Shown: positions 18,956 through 31,842, counted from the first letter of the stretch. The stretch: DNA of 64,000 nucleotides from Symbiodinium kawagutii (GCA_009767595.1 VSDK01007138.1:1-64000); one strand, 5' to 3'. Translations and numbers: made by a program. Notes: a model not told the origin generated them from the sequence alone.

Positions 18956-20756
18956 GAACGTAACGAAAGATGTTGCTTTTTTAAAATCCATGTTCACTAA
19001 AATGCCAATAAATGTGCCAATAATTGTCATCGCCAATCATCATCAATCATAATCACTATCATCATCCCTCTTCCCTTGTGGCAATCATTATCATGGCACT
19101 TCCCTCAATGCACTGGCTCAGCCCAGAGGGAGGCCGCGGAACCATGAATCATATCTTGACCCTCAAATACTCTATAAGAATGTTTGAATATAGATATGAA
19201 GTACTTATATGCATTTTATCCCGAAACTGTTTATATTACATTGGGCATTTAGATGTATTTGGGTATTAATCAAGATATTGAAAATGGATATTGGGTAAAA
19301 AATGCTTGGGACTTCTCCCATAGGGACTAAACGTTTGGCGATTTACACACAAATTGGTATGTTTACCTAATAAAATTGGTGAAAGACCACAATATCTCAA
19401 AAATGAAAGGTCATTGAGGGTCAAGGTATCTCCATCGCATTTGGGTGAGGGACGACCAAGCGATGATCTTCATCAAATGAGATGCCGGGGTTCCTGTTGC
19501 CACCACACCGTGCATGCCATGGGTCAGAAACAACTTGGATAAATGATGGTACCACGGCCAGCTTTCCTGGATCTTGGTTGCAAAAAATGTTTGGAAATAA
19601 TATATGGGTAGACGGTGATACCCCACTGATCATCCCAAATGTGTTTTTTAGGTGATGGGGAGACAAATGCTTTGGAAGTACGCACCATCTGAGAGGACAA
19701 TGCATGACAAAGCGACATTTCCCACCTCCGCTCAGGACTACAAAAGAAAGAGCTCCAGGACGAAAGAAACGTTTGCACTTTGCGCTGGGGTTTCCCCAGG
19801 CTCTCTTTACCGTTGACCCAACAATGCTTATTCTGCCTTTGCTATGAGTATGACATAGTAGGACTTTGTGTTCGGACTGCTTAGTTGATGATCAAAAAAG
19901 TACTAGCCACCAGTTGTTCCCGTTCCAAGAGTTCTGAACCTTTCAGTTGTGGAATCCAACAGCAGCGCCAGTTTGCTGACTTGCGATGGTGCTTTGGGAT
20001 CAAACCGCTCGGCGAGTGAGCTGTATTGGTACATCTCTATCCACCTCTACGAGTGTTGCAACACTCGTCTGCCTGGATTCAGGACGTTTGACCAAATATT
20101 GTTTCTGAAACCTGCTGACACTGTGGTTGGGGACATCGCAGAACTTCAACGCTGTTGAAGTAATTACAGCACCGCTGTTGTTGGCCTCGGTGATTTACAA
20201 ACCGCCCTTCAACTGACAAGGGTTGGTTTTCTCCACTCTTGTTTGAGTGGTGATGTGGTCTCTGTTTTGTTGCTGACCTTCCACCTGTTATGGTCAAACT
20301 ATATCAGAACATTTGAATTTACTGTTCAGGAAGAAACAGCTGTAATGAAATTTATACATAATTTGTTGTACATTCCCAGACATGATCACGTGTTTGCAGT
20401 TGTTCAACTAACATACTTGCATAATAGAATTCATTAATATATGTGATGAACAATTTGATGTCAATTAGAAATATAGATACTGTTGTTAAGCTAGTAAATG
20501 TTTTCAGCATAGTTATTATCACACTTACAAACTGAAACTACTTATCAATTGCTAACATAGTACTTGTTATTCATACCCACTGTTATTAACCGGTACTAAT
20601 AATTATTACCACCATATTAGTAGCTAGTAGCAGTCACTGAGCAGGAAATTAACAGATCCTTGCTCTTCATACCCACTGCTGGCGCCAGTCTCAAGGAGCG
20701 GCGTGGAGCTCTTGGATTCCTACCATGACTCTGTTCCTCGCCGAGAGCGCCAGGTC

Positions 20757-20883
20757 AAATGGCTATGGGTGAAGCAGTTAACCAACCAATTTCATGGGGA
20801 TAAGTTCACCAACAATAGTAGTGGGAAGACAATGGTTAATGATAGGGGAACCAGGGGTACGGGATTTTGATCCACACCCAAAT
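20757..20883. repeat. Family C element, diverged ends
   Basis: AAATGGCTATGGGTGAAGCAG on the left and GATCCACACCCAAATG on the right frame the usual interior (TTAATGATAGGGGAACCAGG). Terminal repeats are mutated. Confidence 0.6.
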
Positions 20884-21022
20884 GTCGAATTTTGAAGAGA
20901 AATTGCTGGTGAATGGTGGTGAACAAGCAGAAATGCGCTAGGTTTCTATAGGGGATAACCTGGTAGGGGATTGACTTGTGGTTGATAATAGGGGATAACC
21001 AACTATATTGGCTAAACAACTA

Positions 21023-21120
21023 CTGGGTGGTGGTTTGATTGACATAGGTGATTTTCCCCAATATTACCAAATGGCTGGTTGGTGGACTATTTTTCATGGG
21101 GGTTGGAAACACCAACCGGG
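21023..21120. repeat. Family B element
   Basis: Left CTGGGTGGTGGTTTGATTGA, right GGGGTTGGAAACACCAACC. The interior matches other family B copies (GATTTTCCCCAATATTA). Confidence 0.7.
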
Positions 21121-21993
21121 CAATGCTGTAACTGAAACAGTTGCAAATGAAATGTGATGACATGTTGAATGTGCTTGCATTCAAATATTAAGAGTTGTTG
21201 AGTTTGTCAGCTGATTAACTAGCTGCTCAAACTGATGGTTGCGTAGAATCTTGGAGTGGCGAAACCATTGCTGATTGATGATCATGTTCAAGAATGGATG
21301 ATTCTAGGGGCCAATGGACATGGTCAATGATGGTTGGTCAATTGCAATAGTCTAGTGGTGGTACTGCTTTAGCTCACTACCAATGAGTGATGGTATGACA
21401 GTCAACAGCGGTCACTACTGTGGGTGGTTTATTGCCGGGTGGCCATGGCTGGTTTTATGACTTATGGCCAATGTGTACTGGTAGATAGCTCAAGACATCA
21501 ATTCCTTTTTCGTTTTTTAGCAATCCTGTCGTTTAAGAACAAATGTTGATATCCAACGAGAGCTATTCACGTTTGCTTGTTTGACCACCTCGTGGATTAA
21601 GCATCTTGAATGGTTTATGTGATTTGGACATTAATGGATTTGGTCATCAACGGCTACTGGCTATTACTTGGGTCAGTAATAGGCTTAGTGAAGCCATGCT
21701 TATTTAATCAATGGTTACTGGCTGGTGGGCAATGACTCAAGGATGATGACCAACCATGCGCACTTTGGGCCACCTGATGCACCAACACAACTCGGAGTCC
21801 AAGTCGGTACCCGCAGGCGATCAGATCGTGTGGATGTTGGCGTTTAAAGCTTACATTTTTGGACGGATATGTTTTTCTTTAAGATGGATATGCTGCTTTT
21901 TTTTTGATGGATTCTTAGATATTGGAAACTTTCACTAAATGACTAAAAAGTAATTTCAGACATGCTGGCATATGTGGGATGGATTTGGGTTAG

Positions 21994-22565
21994 TTGTGCC
22001 AATCAAAAAGGAGCTCGTGTCAACTAGGGAATAACAAGTCTATGAAAATTGAAAATTATGTGAGCTCCGCTTTGGAACTTCCCATCCATTCTTTGGAGGA
22101 TGCCGCATTGGTTTTGCCTGATAATCCAAGGGTGCCATCAGTTCCAAGAGCTACACATGATGAAGCTGTGCAGAAATGTACCTGTCTACCACCCATATGT
22201 TTTGTAGGACCAGCGGCTCGCACTTCCATTTTTAACCGCTACTGTCAGCCTCATTTCAACAACTGCAAGCATGTTCGGCCCCAGCCCCAATGCCCCGAGG
22301 TTTCCAAGTTTCTGAAGCCTTGTGCAGACGTTGAGTTGAACAAGCTCATGCAACTTGCACTGATCATTTTCCGTTTGAAGCGACATGGGCGGTCCTTCTG
22401 CGTATCCAAGATCATTCAATGTGCCCCAATGAGATTCAACAAGTTCATGGCCATGAATGTTTTTGCTGGGAAAGCAGTTCGAAGTTGGCGGGAGAGATCT
22501 TTTGCCGTAGCAAGACCTGTACGAACCAACGGCTTTAGCAAATATGTTTAGAAAAAAGCAACATT
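21994..22565. other. Region open on both strands, coding strand unclear
   Basis: A + strand frame of 185 codons (21994-22551) lies over an in-register minus-strand frame open from about 22565 to 22186. The minus frame reads more like a normal protein (HELVESHWGTLNDLGYAEGP, then LQTENDQCKLHELVQLNVC). Codon-register antisense openness is common, so at most one is real. The minus strand stays sparse in stops beyond 22186, which may mean a decayed gene. No family recognised. Confidence 0.3.
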
Positions 22566-22789
22566 GCCATCAAACATGGGTTCATTGATCCATCATCACA
22601 TCGTTGTTTCGCCCGTTCTGCACCAAAGCGATGATCGTTTGCCAGGATATTACTATGTCATGCCTTCTACACAGAAGCACTTGCTTCTCAGAGCTGCCCA
22701 CGTTGATCACCACATGTGCAACTTAACTGAGGTATTTGATTTGGAAGCTGCCCCACTATGTCACGTCCTACCACCAAGACACCCACGTG

Positions 22790-22992
22790 CCGCCACACTT
22801 TACGCTTTACAATCAGGCCAGGGCTGCGCAGGTCACCATGGCCCCCGCGCAGCTGCGCCCAGCTGCCGCAGGTCAGTGGCGTGAGCATCTTCCATTTCCT
22901 CCCCGTTCTGCTGGGCCTCTTCGTAACGCACGTGGGACGCCACCAGGGACCGGTGGCATTGAAGAAGGCGCAGCTGCAGCTGCCAGCGTGAA
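22790..22992 (+). CDS. Exon-like Ala/Pro-rich GC-rich island
   Basis: The frame reads ARAAQVTMAPAQLRPAAAGQ, then HLPFPPRSAGPLRNARGTPP and an Ala-rich end. High GC and biased third positions contrast with the surroundings. Boundaries and product are unknown. Confidence 0.3.
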
Positions 22993-23280
22993 GAATGCTA
23001 CCACAAAGTGTATGTACTTTTATAATTCTCTATCTATTTTTGATTTATACATACATCCAACTGTAAATAATGAAAAACATATTTCAAATAAAACATATGT
23101 TCAATGTATAATCTGTATGTGACCGACCCTACCTCTGTGCACCTATGCAAAAAAAACATCCGTCTCTGTTTGTATGTGTATATGGATGTGTATATGGTAT
23201 GCTTGGTTGAATTTAATTACTGAAGGCTAGGTCGTTAATGAACCTCAGTTAGATGATTGGTGCAACAACATACATATGCA

Positions 23281-24400
23281 AAATACCACGATGTCTAGGA
23301 GTTAGAATAGCAATTCCGTAGATGAAAAGAAAACCACCAGCTGTTCTCACATAGGGATCAAGTGGCTCTTTATCGGCTAGAACAATCAACCGGCTATCCC
23401 GCATCTTGAAGTGACAGATAAATAAACATCAGCCATGTATGATTGATATTAGTTTTAACAATTCATAATAATCGATACTTGATGGTTTGGTTAATCTCAT
23501 CTTTTCACCGTAAATACCCTGGTGTCAAAGGGTTAGAATATGGATTCGGTAGATGAAACTTATCCAAACATCAATCACAAAACCATCAGATGTTCTCACG
23601 TCATGATCCAATTGCATGCTTTCGTCTAGAACATGTACTGTATTATATCTTAACATGAACAAAATTCAATCTTCATCTCACCATATCAGCGTCTCAACGA
23701 GTTTTTACTGCAAATGCCATAGTGCTAGCAGTTAGCATATGGATTCAGCAGGTTTACACATTCAAACATCAGTCAAAAAACCACCAAGTGTTCTCACATT
23801 AGGATCAAACCGTTTGTTTTCGTATTGATTACTGTATGTATTGCACTATGGATTGACACATGTCGAATCCATTCGTAATTCTCACCATATTATCTTCAAC
23901 CCGTTGTTTCATGTAAATACCATAGTGTCTAGGAGCTAGAATGTGGATGCAATAGATGAAAGGAAAACCGCCAGCTGTTCTCACATAAGGATCAAGTTGC
24001 TTGTTCTCCGCTAGAACAATCAACAGGCTATCCCACATCTTGAAGTAACAGATAAATAAACCAGCCATATATGATTGATATTAGTTTTACTAATTCATAA
24101 TGATCGATAAAGTTGATTTGGTTGATCCTTTTTCTTTAACTGTATTTATCCTAGTGTCTAGAAGTTAGAATATGGATTCAGTAGATGCAACGTATCCAAA
24201 CATCAATCAAAAAAATAATCAGATGTTATCACATCATGATCCAACTGTCCGCTTTTGTCTACAACATGTACTTTATTATATCTTAACATGAATAGAATTC
24301 AATCTTTACCCCACCATATCAGTGTTTCAACAAGTTTTTACTGCAAATACTATAGTGTCTAGCAGTTGCATATGTAATGAGTCCTGTTAATATACAACAG
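23281..24400. repeat. Higher-order satellite: 632-bp repeat of three subunits
   Basis: Subunit starts (AAATACC-A-AGTGTCTAG-like) occur at about 23281, 23512, 23712, 23915, 24143 and 24344. Spacings are near 231, 200, 203, 228 and 201 bases. Subunits 1 and 4 resemble each other more than their neighbours (both carry AACCACCAGCTGTTCTCACA-like and CTATCCC-CATCTTGAAGT blocks), as do 2 and 5. So the period is about 632 bp with three subunits, present twice. Confidence 0.75.
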
Positions 24401-24789
24401 TGGTTAAAAACAATCGATGGAGAAAATGTTGTTTGATCAAAAAACTGAAGCAGCGTCCTGCATGAGTTGCACATCATACCCCCTCGTTTCATCACCACTC
24501 AGCACCTCAAGAGCCCGAGATGTTAGGCGGATGCTCGTTGATACACCACCAACGCTCTCACAGCAATCGCCGTCAAGATCGCAGACAAAGATGTTTTCAA
24601 TCAAGAATTCAGTCACAGCAACTGCCATATTCTGCCAACAGGTCCAGCTCGCTCTTGCATGATAACCGTAAACACGTGGCTCAAGAAAAAAAACAATCCA
24701 GTCTTTACCTATCAAAGCATCGCATTTTATCTTCAAACTCTCTGACAGCTTGCCGAGAGCTCAGAAACTGCAGCTACTAACACTGAACA

Positions 24790-25209
24790 CTTCAGCTTAC
24801 TCGACAAGCACTAAGAAACTTCATTTGCCAGGTCATGTTGCGCATCGCAGATATCACTGTTTTCTCGGTACGTTGGGCCGACATTGGTTTGGACGAGGAT
24901 TCCAGCAACAATACAATCCTTGTGAAATCAGTTCACAATCGTATTATCCAACACCTCTTGTTCCAGTAGCCGCTCTACATGGAGGCACGGAAAGCAACGC
25001 ATCCATATACTCCCGACCTCCGTCGCCCCCCCTGCCTTGCACTCCAGGACCTATCACCTATTTTGTCCGAAGCTACATTGGACTGGCTCCAAGCCGGAAT
25101 TCCTGCCAGCACCCAAGTAAAAATGCGTGATACAATTTCCGCACTGCATACAAATCAAATTCTTATCGTTGCTTGCCCAATCACGTCGTCGCTCGATCTA
25201 GGTGCATGA
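24790..25209 (+). pseudogene. Decayed coding frame with an in-frame TAG
   Basis: One frame reads ALRNFICQVMLRIADITVFS then VRWADIGLDEDSSNNTILVK, VHNRIIQHLLFQ, a TAG at about 24967, then MEARKATHPYTPDLRRPP, LQDLSPILSEATLDWLQAGI and ISALHTNQILIVACPITS, ending at TGA 25207-25209. The protein-like character on both sides of the TAG suggests one gene with a nonsense change (CAG to TAG would explain it). A coding-like stretch in another frame lies just upstream (24,730-24,810), implying a further frameshift. Family not recognised. Confidence 0.45.
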
Positions 25210-25552
25210 CACCACCAAAGCAGTGCCAAAGAGCAAAAAAAATCATCAAGGTCCCGACAAATAGCACATCCAATGACCAAACCTCATGACGCCTCTCTTC
25301 AGCGCAGGCAAAGCCCTTGCGACGACCAAAGAGTCCAGTACAGAGCTCAGTGTCACCTCAGCAAACCCATCACTACAAACATAAACTTACACAGCATTCC
25401 CACATTCCACCACGAGGTTTTGCTAATTGACAATGCACGACCTACAATATATATGTATATATTTTTTTATATTCAAAGTTATATTTAGATCTCCGAAAAT
25501 TGATATGTAATATGTAGCGCATTTTATGTAAATCCATGTTTATTTATGAGAC

Positions 25553-25556
25553 GGAA

Positions 25557-25631
<75 letters not shown>

Positions 25632-25653
25632 TAGATAGATAGATAGATAGATA
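25553..25653. repeat. (ACAG)n-(ATAG)n microsatellite
   Basis: About twenty tandem CAGA units pass into GATA units. Its reverse strand gives a 97-aa Ser-Val-Cys-Leu frame that is purely repeat-derived. Confidence 0.95.
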
Positions 25654-25883
25654 GGCGGCTAGTATTTGAATCTTCCGTGGGTAGGTATTGTTTTGCATAT
25701 GGCCGCTCCGGGGTCGGCAGGGAGGAGGGGAGGAATTGAACCCTCAAGGGCTGACCGACGGGGAGGTAAAAAGCAAAGTGGAAGAGAACGGGGGGGCGGG
25801 AAAGCCTGGCAAGAACAGGGATACATGCAGCTTCCATGGAAAAACAGGCGCGGCAGGCATTGAGAGGCAGGCGGCGGAAAAAA

Positions 25884-26215
25884 TCTTCCTACCGCATCGC
25901 CGTAGGAAAAACCGTTTTTCGCGAAGTTGGGGCTTTTGGTTGGTTAAATCTTGCGTTTCCGGGCTCCAGAAAGATTTTTGTGCCAGCAAAACGGTGCCGC
26001 AGGAGTGTGGCCGCAGAAGCTCCCACCAGCACTGCTGGAAATTGGATCTCTTGACTGCGTTGGGTTGGGGCAGCAATTGGTGGCAAAAACTTTCCTACCG
26101 CATGGCGTTAGGAAAAACCGTTTTCGGCGCGGTTGGGGCTTTTGGACGGGTGAAACTTAGGTTCCGGGGTTCCGTAACAAAATTTTGGCTGGCAAAACCT
26201 TGCCTTCGACAAGTT
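25884..26215. repeat. Diverged direct repeat of about 123 bp, 209 bases apart
   Basis: 25884-26006 and 26093-26215 share CCTACCGCAT-GCCGTAGGAA-like starts, AAAAACCGTTTT, GTTGGGGCTTTTGG and GGCAAAAC blocks. Each starts with a small palindrome (CCTACCG...CGGTAGG-like). Confidence 0.65.
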
Positions 26216-26679
26216 TGGCAGTTTCAGGTGGGATATGCAGGGTGTATGTGCAGGGGGGTTACAACTGAGTAATTTGCTAGAGCTATTTGTCAACAGGCTC
26301 CGGGCTTTTTGAACGTTTCGTGGATGATGCCTACGCCAGCTTCACACCAGCAACCCTATCGACCCCAAATAATTTCGTAATTTCCAGCGACCTCACTAGT
26401 TTCATTTTTTGAATTACCAAATTAAAGGACAACCCGCGAAATATTTTAATTTGCCCAGATGCTTGGATTTGCTTGGGTACCAGTCGAATGGTTGGCTCTG
26501 GGTCGCATGTCCTGGCTGTGAACATCCCAAGCATGGCCCAGCCAGTGGGCCATGCCGGATGCACCATCCATGGGGATGATTGGTACAGTGATAGCTGCGA
26601 CAAAGCAGGCTGGGCCGTAAGAAGTTCTCGTGGAGAGCATCTAGCATGAAGGCGCAAGGAAAACATAACGATGTGATTA

Positions 26680-26787
26680 TTTTTTTAAGTCATAGGGGAT
26701 CCCCCAGATCATCCAATATGAATCATATTTAGCAATAAATTGTCTATTTTCGGGCGTTCCCACTTCTAAGAATCCCCACTTACTTCT
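26680..26787. repeat. Family A element, diverged
   Basis: TTTTTTTAAGTCATAGGGGA, then CCCCCAGATCATCCA, TCTATTTTCGGGCGTTCCC and ACTTCTAAGAATCCCCACTT follow the family A layout with eroded terminal repeats. Confidence 0.5.
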
Positions 26788-26899
26788 TTCCAAAGAACCG
26801 CATGTTGGTGAAGAGTGAGGGTTTCGCAGAGTTCACCGTGGATCATCAATCCACCGGCTGTTGAACCAACAGTTCACCATCGACCATGAAGGAACAAGG

Positions 26900-28200
26900 C
26901 CATTGACCAGGAATAGACGACAATGGACGCTTAATTGGCCAGTAGTAAGCGAGAATCAACGCTCAATTGACTAGTAATAAACGACCATTGAACCTTAAAT
27001 GACCAGTAATAATTCAGTCTCAATTGAGTAGTAAGAAACAACAAACCACGGTTCAGTGCACGATTTCTATTTTATTTCCATTGCATTGATCTCTCTTCTC
27101 CAGGCAAATTGAACAAGAAGCATGCGCCAATCTGCCGCGCTAATACTACCAACCATTACTTCACAGTAACACAAACCGTTATCAACAATTAATCACCATT
27201 ACTGACCATCATTGCTAGCTTTTGCTCACCAATTTCAGATATCAGACATTCAGCCATCCTTCGCTGTCATCAAACCATTGTTTAGCCATGGATGAACCAT
27301 CAATTAGCCATCAGTCAGTTTTTTTTGGCCACTAACTAGCCATCACCCGTTAATCGCTATTTAAGCATCATTTGACCATCCTGAATCTTCATTGACCAGC
27401 ATGTAGTTGGTCATGATTTCCTATGATGAACTGGTGAAAATTTAGTCAACCATTCCCAACAATCAATCAACCAGTTCACCATGATTAACCACTAGTTAAT
27501 CATCCTTAGCCATCACCGTTTATCCGCCATTCTGATATCATGATGAGCTATCATGAACCATCAATAACCACTACTACGAATCATAGTTCATTAACGTGAT
27601 AGCTATCATTAACCACTAATTACTCACCATCAGTTGACCATTCTAACCACTACTAACAATATCTAACAATCATTAATTGTTGACCACTACTAACCATTAC
27701 TTAGTATATCTAACTATTCATGATTGTTAACCACTACTGAACAACTACTGAGCATTAGTAAGTCATTTTTCATCAACCATCTATCAGCCAGCATTAATCA
27801 ATCATCAATCATTCACAACTAATCAACAACTACTACCATCAACAGCTACCAATCATCAACTACTACTTGGATGTGCACCCCCACTTAGTAAGTGGTCCCT
27901 AACCATCGCTTTTTGGGGCTGTAAGCTACTTTATAGGGCGTAACTAACCATGGTTATAACCCCAGCTGCACATTCAAATACTGTTAACCACTACTACTCA
28001 TCATTGTTCATTATCATCAACCACTATTCACCATCAGTTGACCATTACTAATCACTACGAACCATCAGCAGCTACCAATCATTAACTACTACTTGGATGT
28101 GCACCCCAGCTTAGGTCAGCTACCGTATAGGGGGCGTAACTAACCATGGTGAACCACTACCATCAGCCTATCAAGCACCACCACTTGGGCATCCCATTGG
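26900..28200. repeat. Degenerate AACCATCA / ACCACTA low-complexity tract
   Basis: Drifting variants of TTAACCACTACTAACCATCA fill this stretch. Within it a unit beginning AACTACTACTTGGATGTGCA occurs at about 27,856 and 28,084, each ending near GGGCGTAACTAACCATGGT. No gene evident. Confidence 0.6.
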
Positions 28201-28203
28201 CAG

Positions 28204-28292
28204 GTCCTGGAAAAGTTGGACGGTCAGAAGATCGGCAGCCTGGTGGTCTTGGGCCCTGGCCAGGTGCCCTGGCGGCTCGCGGCCAGCCAGAG
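28204..28292 (+). CDS. Exon-like island, 89 nt
   Basis: Between TTGGCAG/ and a CCAGAG/GTCTAT donor-like site the frame reads VLEKLDGQKIGSLVVLGPGQ then VPWRLAASQR, with G/C-ending codons. A good candidate internal exon; product unknown. Confidence 0.35.
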
Positions 28293-28453
28293 GTCTATGC
28301 TACCCACCGGGGGTATCTTGAGATCTGAGGGGAGGGTATCAGCGGGGTCTCAACCATGGGAGGGTATCATGGTTGAGGTTCCAGGGGTATCACGGGAGAG
28401 TATTTGAGGTTGATTTTCCCCCAGGTAGCCAGGGGAATGCATGATTAGGGCTA

Positions 28454-28535
28454 TGTGGATGTTTCTCAAGTCTGTTAATCATGTTCAATCATGAACCAAC
28501 CATTTTTGGGTACCTCCCATTTTGAGAATTCACAA
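28454..28535. repeat. Family A element, short copy
   Basis: Left GGATGTTTCTCAAG, interior AACCAACCATTTTTGGGTAC, right CCATTTTGAGAATTCAC. Confidence 0.6.
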
Positions 28536-29217
28536 TATCCTACTAACCACCTAACAGTTGATTTTTGCAGGCGGATCTAAGACCAGCAATGACAACAGCC
28601 AACCAACAGGTCCAACAATGTGACAATACTATGAGGATAGAGCAAACATCCAACGGTTGCGCGAAAGTTGTCGATCGGGGCTTTACACAGGCAGGTTGTG
28701 GGTACTACGTGGCATGATTCAACTACCTCTCCATCAACAGGTATTGGACTGGGTTGGCTCTTGTTTGTTTTTCTGTCGGTGTTGAATGTTCCAGTGGTCA
28801 AGCATTCATGAGAATGAATGACAATAGTGCCAAGTAGTCATCCATCACATTAACGATCCTGACTCCTGACCATGATTGGTTCATCTATACACCGTTCTTT
28901 TGGCCGGTCATCATATGAACTCATCGTGATCCATGGTGGTCAGAATCTCAAGAGTTGGGGGTCGCGCCCAAGTCATGTGACCAGGTGGCCTTCATCTCTC
29001 CTATGGGATCGCACGGCGTGTGGGTGCCATCCGTGCAACAGAAGCCCAGCAGCAAGCGATTTTGAACTGAGACCCGCTGGGGTGGTTGAGAGTCACGACC
29101 AGCCACGCTGATGAATGGTGGTGAACAACCAGGAATGCGCTAGGTTTCTATAGGGGATAACCTGGTGAATAGGGGATTGACTTGTGGTTAATGACAGGGG
29201 ATAACCAATAATATTGG

Positions 29218-29322
29218 CTGGGTGGTGGTTTGATTGACATGTTTTACATTCCCCAGTATTCAACAATGATTGGTTGATTGACTGGCACATTTCTCAAACG
29301 GCTTGTATATAATCACCAACCA
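29218..29322. repeat. Family B element, right end mutated
   Basis: Left CTGGGTGGTGGTTTGATTGA; interior TTCCCCAGTATTCAACAATG; right AATCACCAACCA. A 90-bp block before it (TAGGGGATAACC...) repeats sequence seen at 20,940-21,020. Confidence 0.6.
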
Positions 29323-29349
29323 TCTTGTAACAGGCGCCACAGCACATAA

Positions 29350-29444
29350 CTGGTTGGTGGTTTTACGCATTTTCACTTTTCCCAACATTCAGGGATGGAT
29401 ACTTGATTGCCTCATTTTTTTCAGAAGGCGAAGCCACCAACCAG
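29350..29444. repeat. Family B element, full length
   Basis: Left CTGGTTGGTGGTTTTACGCA, right GGCGAAGCCACCAACCAG. The flanks carry similar sequence (AGGCGCCACAGCAC and AGGTGCTACAGCAC), perhaps part of an older duplication. Confidence 0.75.
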
Positions 29445-29714
29445 ACAATAGGTGCTACAGCACTCGAACATCAGTGATGGTGGCTGACATTGTTCGCTGA
29501 TAATCGTCAATAGCGAGGGAGAATCGACAACGATCAACAGCTGGCTAAATCGTTGCTCATACCCATAGTCAAGGTAACAATAAACCTATGCAATGTATCT
29601 TCATTTGATCCATTACCTCAAGTCTTTCTTTTGCATACTCAGGAGTTAAGTTTTCAAATAAGTTCAAGTTCCTGGAGCTGGTTGCCAAATCGTGCCATTA
29701 TTCCCACCACGCAG

Positions 29715-29834
29715 GTCCCTGGCCCCGGCCAGCGCCCCACCGGCCCCAGGAACCCAAGCCTTCCGGCCTTCCAACTCTCAGTGATCCGTGCGGCAGAGGT
29801 CTTTCTGAAGCTTGGCAAGGCTGGGGCTTTATAG
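29715..29834 (+). CDS. Exon-like terminal fragment
   Basis: After CCACGCAG the frame reads VPGPGQRPTGPRNPSLPAFQ then LSVIRAAEVFLKLGKAGAL and stops at TAG 29832-29834. G/C-ending codons and an acceptor-like start suggest a terminal exon. Product unknown. Confidence 0.35.
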   Translation, partial: VPGPGQRPTGPRNPSLPAFQLSVIRAAEVFLKLGKAGAL

Positions 29835-30539
29835 GGGTTATGACGAGGGGATTTTTAAGGGTTGATAGAAATAGTTGATAGTGGATTTATAGTGGATTTA
29901 CATAGTGGATTTTTAAGGGTTGATAGATTTATAGTGCTTAAGTCGGTTGGTGTTATCCCAGTTATATGGATTTATATAGATTGCTCAAGGTTGATAGTGG
30001 TTAATTGCTGGGGTTTAAAGGGTTTTTAAAATGGGTTGGGGTGGTTCTGAAGATAGAAGTGAGAAAGTGTTTCTAACAATTGATCATGGTTAATTCATCA
30101 TAGGCGATAATAGCCAACAACACCGATTAAACAACTACTGGTTGGTGGTGCTTTCTGTTGGGGTTAGAGCCAGCCAATTGGTTTGGCGAAACAAATGGTG
30201 GGGTTTATAATGGCTAAGTTTGGTGAAACTAATGGTCCGTGGTTTCAGACATTTATGTTGGGATGGATCAGAGTTATGACCATCAAGTTGGTTGATAATT
30301 GAGGACAACTCAATTTGGCGAAATGCAATCGATAAGATTAAGTATTTTAGTTGGTGTCAATTTGTTGAACTGAATAGTTGAAGAGCAACTGGCTCAATTT
30401 TTGGGTTGAATAATCAATGATCGTGGTCCCTTTGAAGCACGGAACTGCAGTGGTTGTATCACTGACTTACGTGACAGATGTCCACCATCAAAGCTGATGG
30501 TTTACTTAGCCTAAACAGACCTGACTTTTTGGTGTAGAT

Positions 30540-30746
30540 GTGTCCCCATTGGTATGGCTTCATGCGGGTTCCGAGGTGCGGTTTGATGGCATGGCTGAAA
30601 AGATTGTACCAGCGCTCAGGAAGCCAGTGATGGAGAAGTTGAAGAAGCGCTTGAAACAAGATGACTGGAAGAACATTATGAAGGCGTCATCGGCTGGACT
30701 TTTGGTCGGTGATTTAGTGCTTTACGGTTTACGTAGGTTTTTTTAA
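30540..30746 (+). CDS. Small ORF or terminal exon, 68 aa, basic and helical
   Basis: ATG at 30540 (or an acceptor CCGAG/ at 30575) leads to RFDGMAEKIVPALRKPVMEK, LKKRLKQDDWKNIMK, then a hydrophobic ASSAGLLVGDLVLYGLRRFF end and TAA. The hydrophobic C-terminal stretch could be a membrane anchor. The codon pattern looks genuinely coding; no homologue recognised. Confidence 0.4.
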   Translation: MSPLVWLHAGSEVRFDGMAEKIVPALRKPVMEKLKKRLKQDDWKNIMKASSAGLLVGDLVLYGLRRFF

Positions 30747-31842
30747 GGCATCACTGTGTGGGTCAAAACGTGAAGAGAATGCTTGTTGCTCAACAATCAA
30801 TGGTCCACACATGGATGGATAGTGGGTCAAAACATGGATGTTCACCAATTGCCAATGTTTTCCCTCTAATCAGCGGAGACATGTCCAAGATCGCTGGTTG
30901 ACACTGCTAGAATCGGATTCTACACCTGCTGGCAGGGAGCATCATGATCTTCGCTTTAAGCGAGAGATTTGTATGGCAGAACACAGACCTTTGTTGGCGC
31001 CTGTGCGATGACATATGAATACACATATGTCCTTTATCATGGGATTTATATTGTGCAGTTATGATATTTGCTCAAGTGACAGTGTCAAAATCCGTGCCGC
31101 AATATTCCAACTCTTGATCAACCCGTGTACGTCAAAGTTTTTGTCATTGCTGATTTGCCACAGGAAGACCACGTCAGACTGAGGAGCGGAAATTTGAACA
31201 CACTCCTGCCCCTTCCCTTCTGGGAGGGCCATCTTTGGTTTCGATGCATAGCCCCAACCATCTCAAAATTTAGGCGTACACATTTTTGCACAGACACCAT
31301 GACAAACTCTTGCAATTCCCAAGGGTTTTGGGGCTGCCACGCTGCCAGGAGAACAGAGAGGACGACTGAAGCTGTGGCGGGGGGGGGGGGGGGACGTTTG
31401 CCAAAGTTCTCCCCCCCAGATGTGCAAGATCATTAGTTCACGCATGTTCGGGGCAATTAACCCTCCTGTCCCACGTTTTCAATTGAAAACCATCAAGTCC
31501 AGAGAGAATCTTGGAGTTCAATGTCCAATTCAGTTGTGAATCATTGAACAATGGTTGCTATTTGCAGGCCCCCATGGAAATAGCCCATAGCTATAAGATA
31601 AGTTTTTTCACTACCACTCTGATGGATGCTCCGCATCATCGCAAGAGAAGAAACATGACGCGACACATACAGTGTGTCAGAAACCGTCATAATCATGACC
31701 ATGCTAAAAAGGATCGTTTCCCTATGGCTGGTTTGTTAGGATCGTCCCTGTTTTTCCATATGCAAAACACATAGAGTTTGATTTTCAGGCCGCGCTGGCC
31801 ACAACTTGAGGCAGATATTGTAGCATTCCCAGACTATCAATT

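Noticed and set aside
25544..25837. 97-aa minus-strand frame rich in SVCL repeats
   Set aside because: It is the translation of the (ACAG)n microsatellite.
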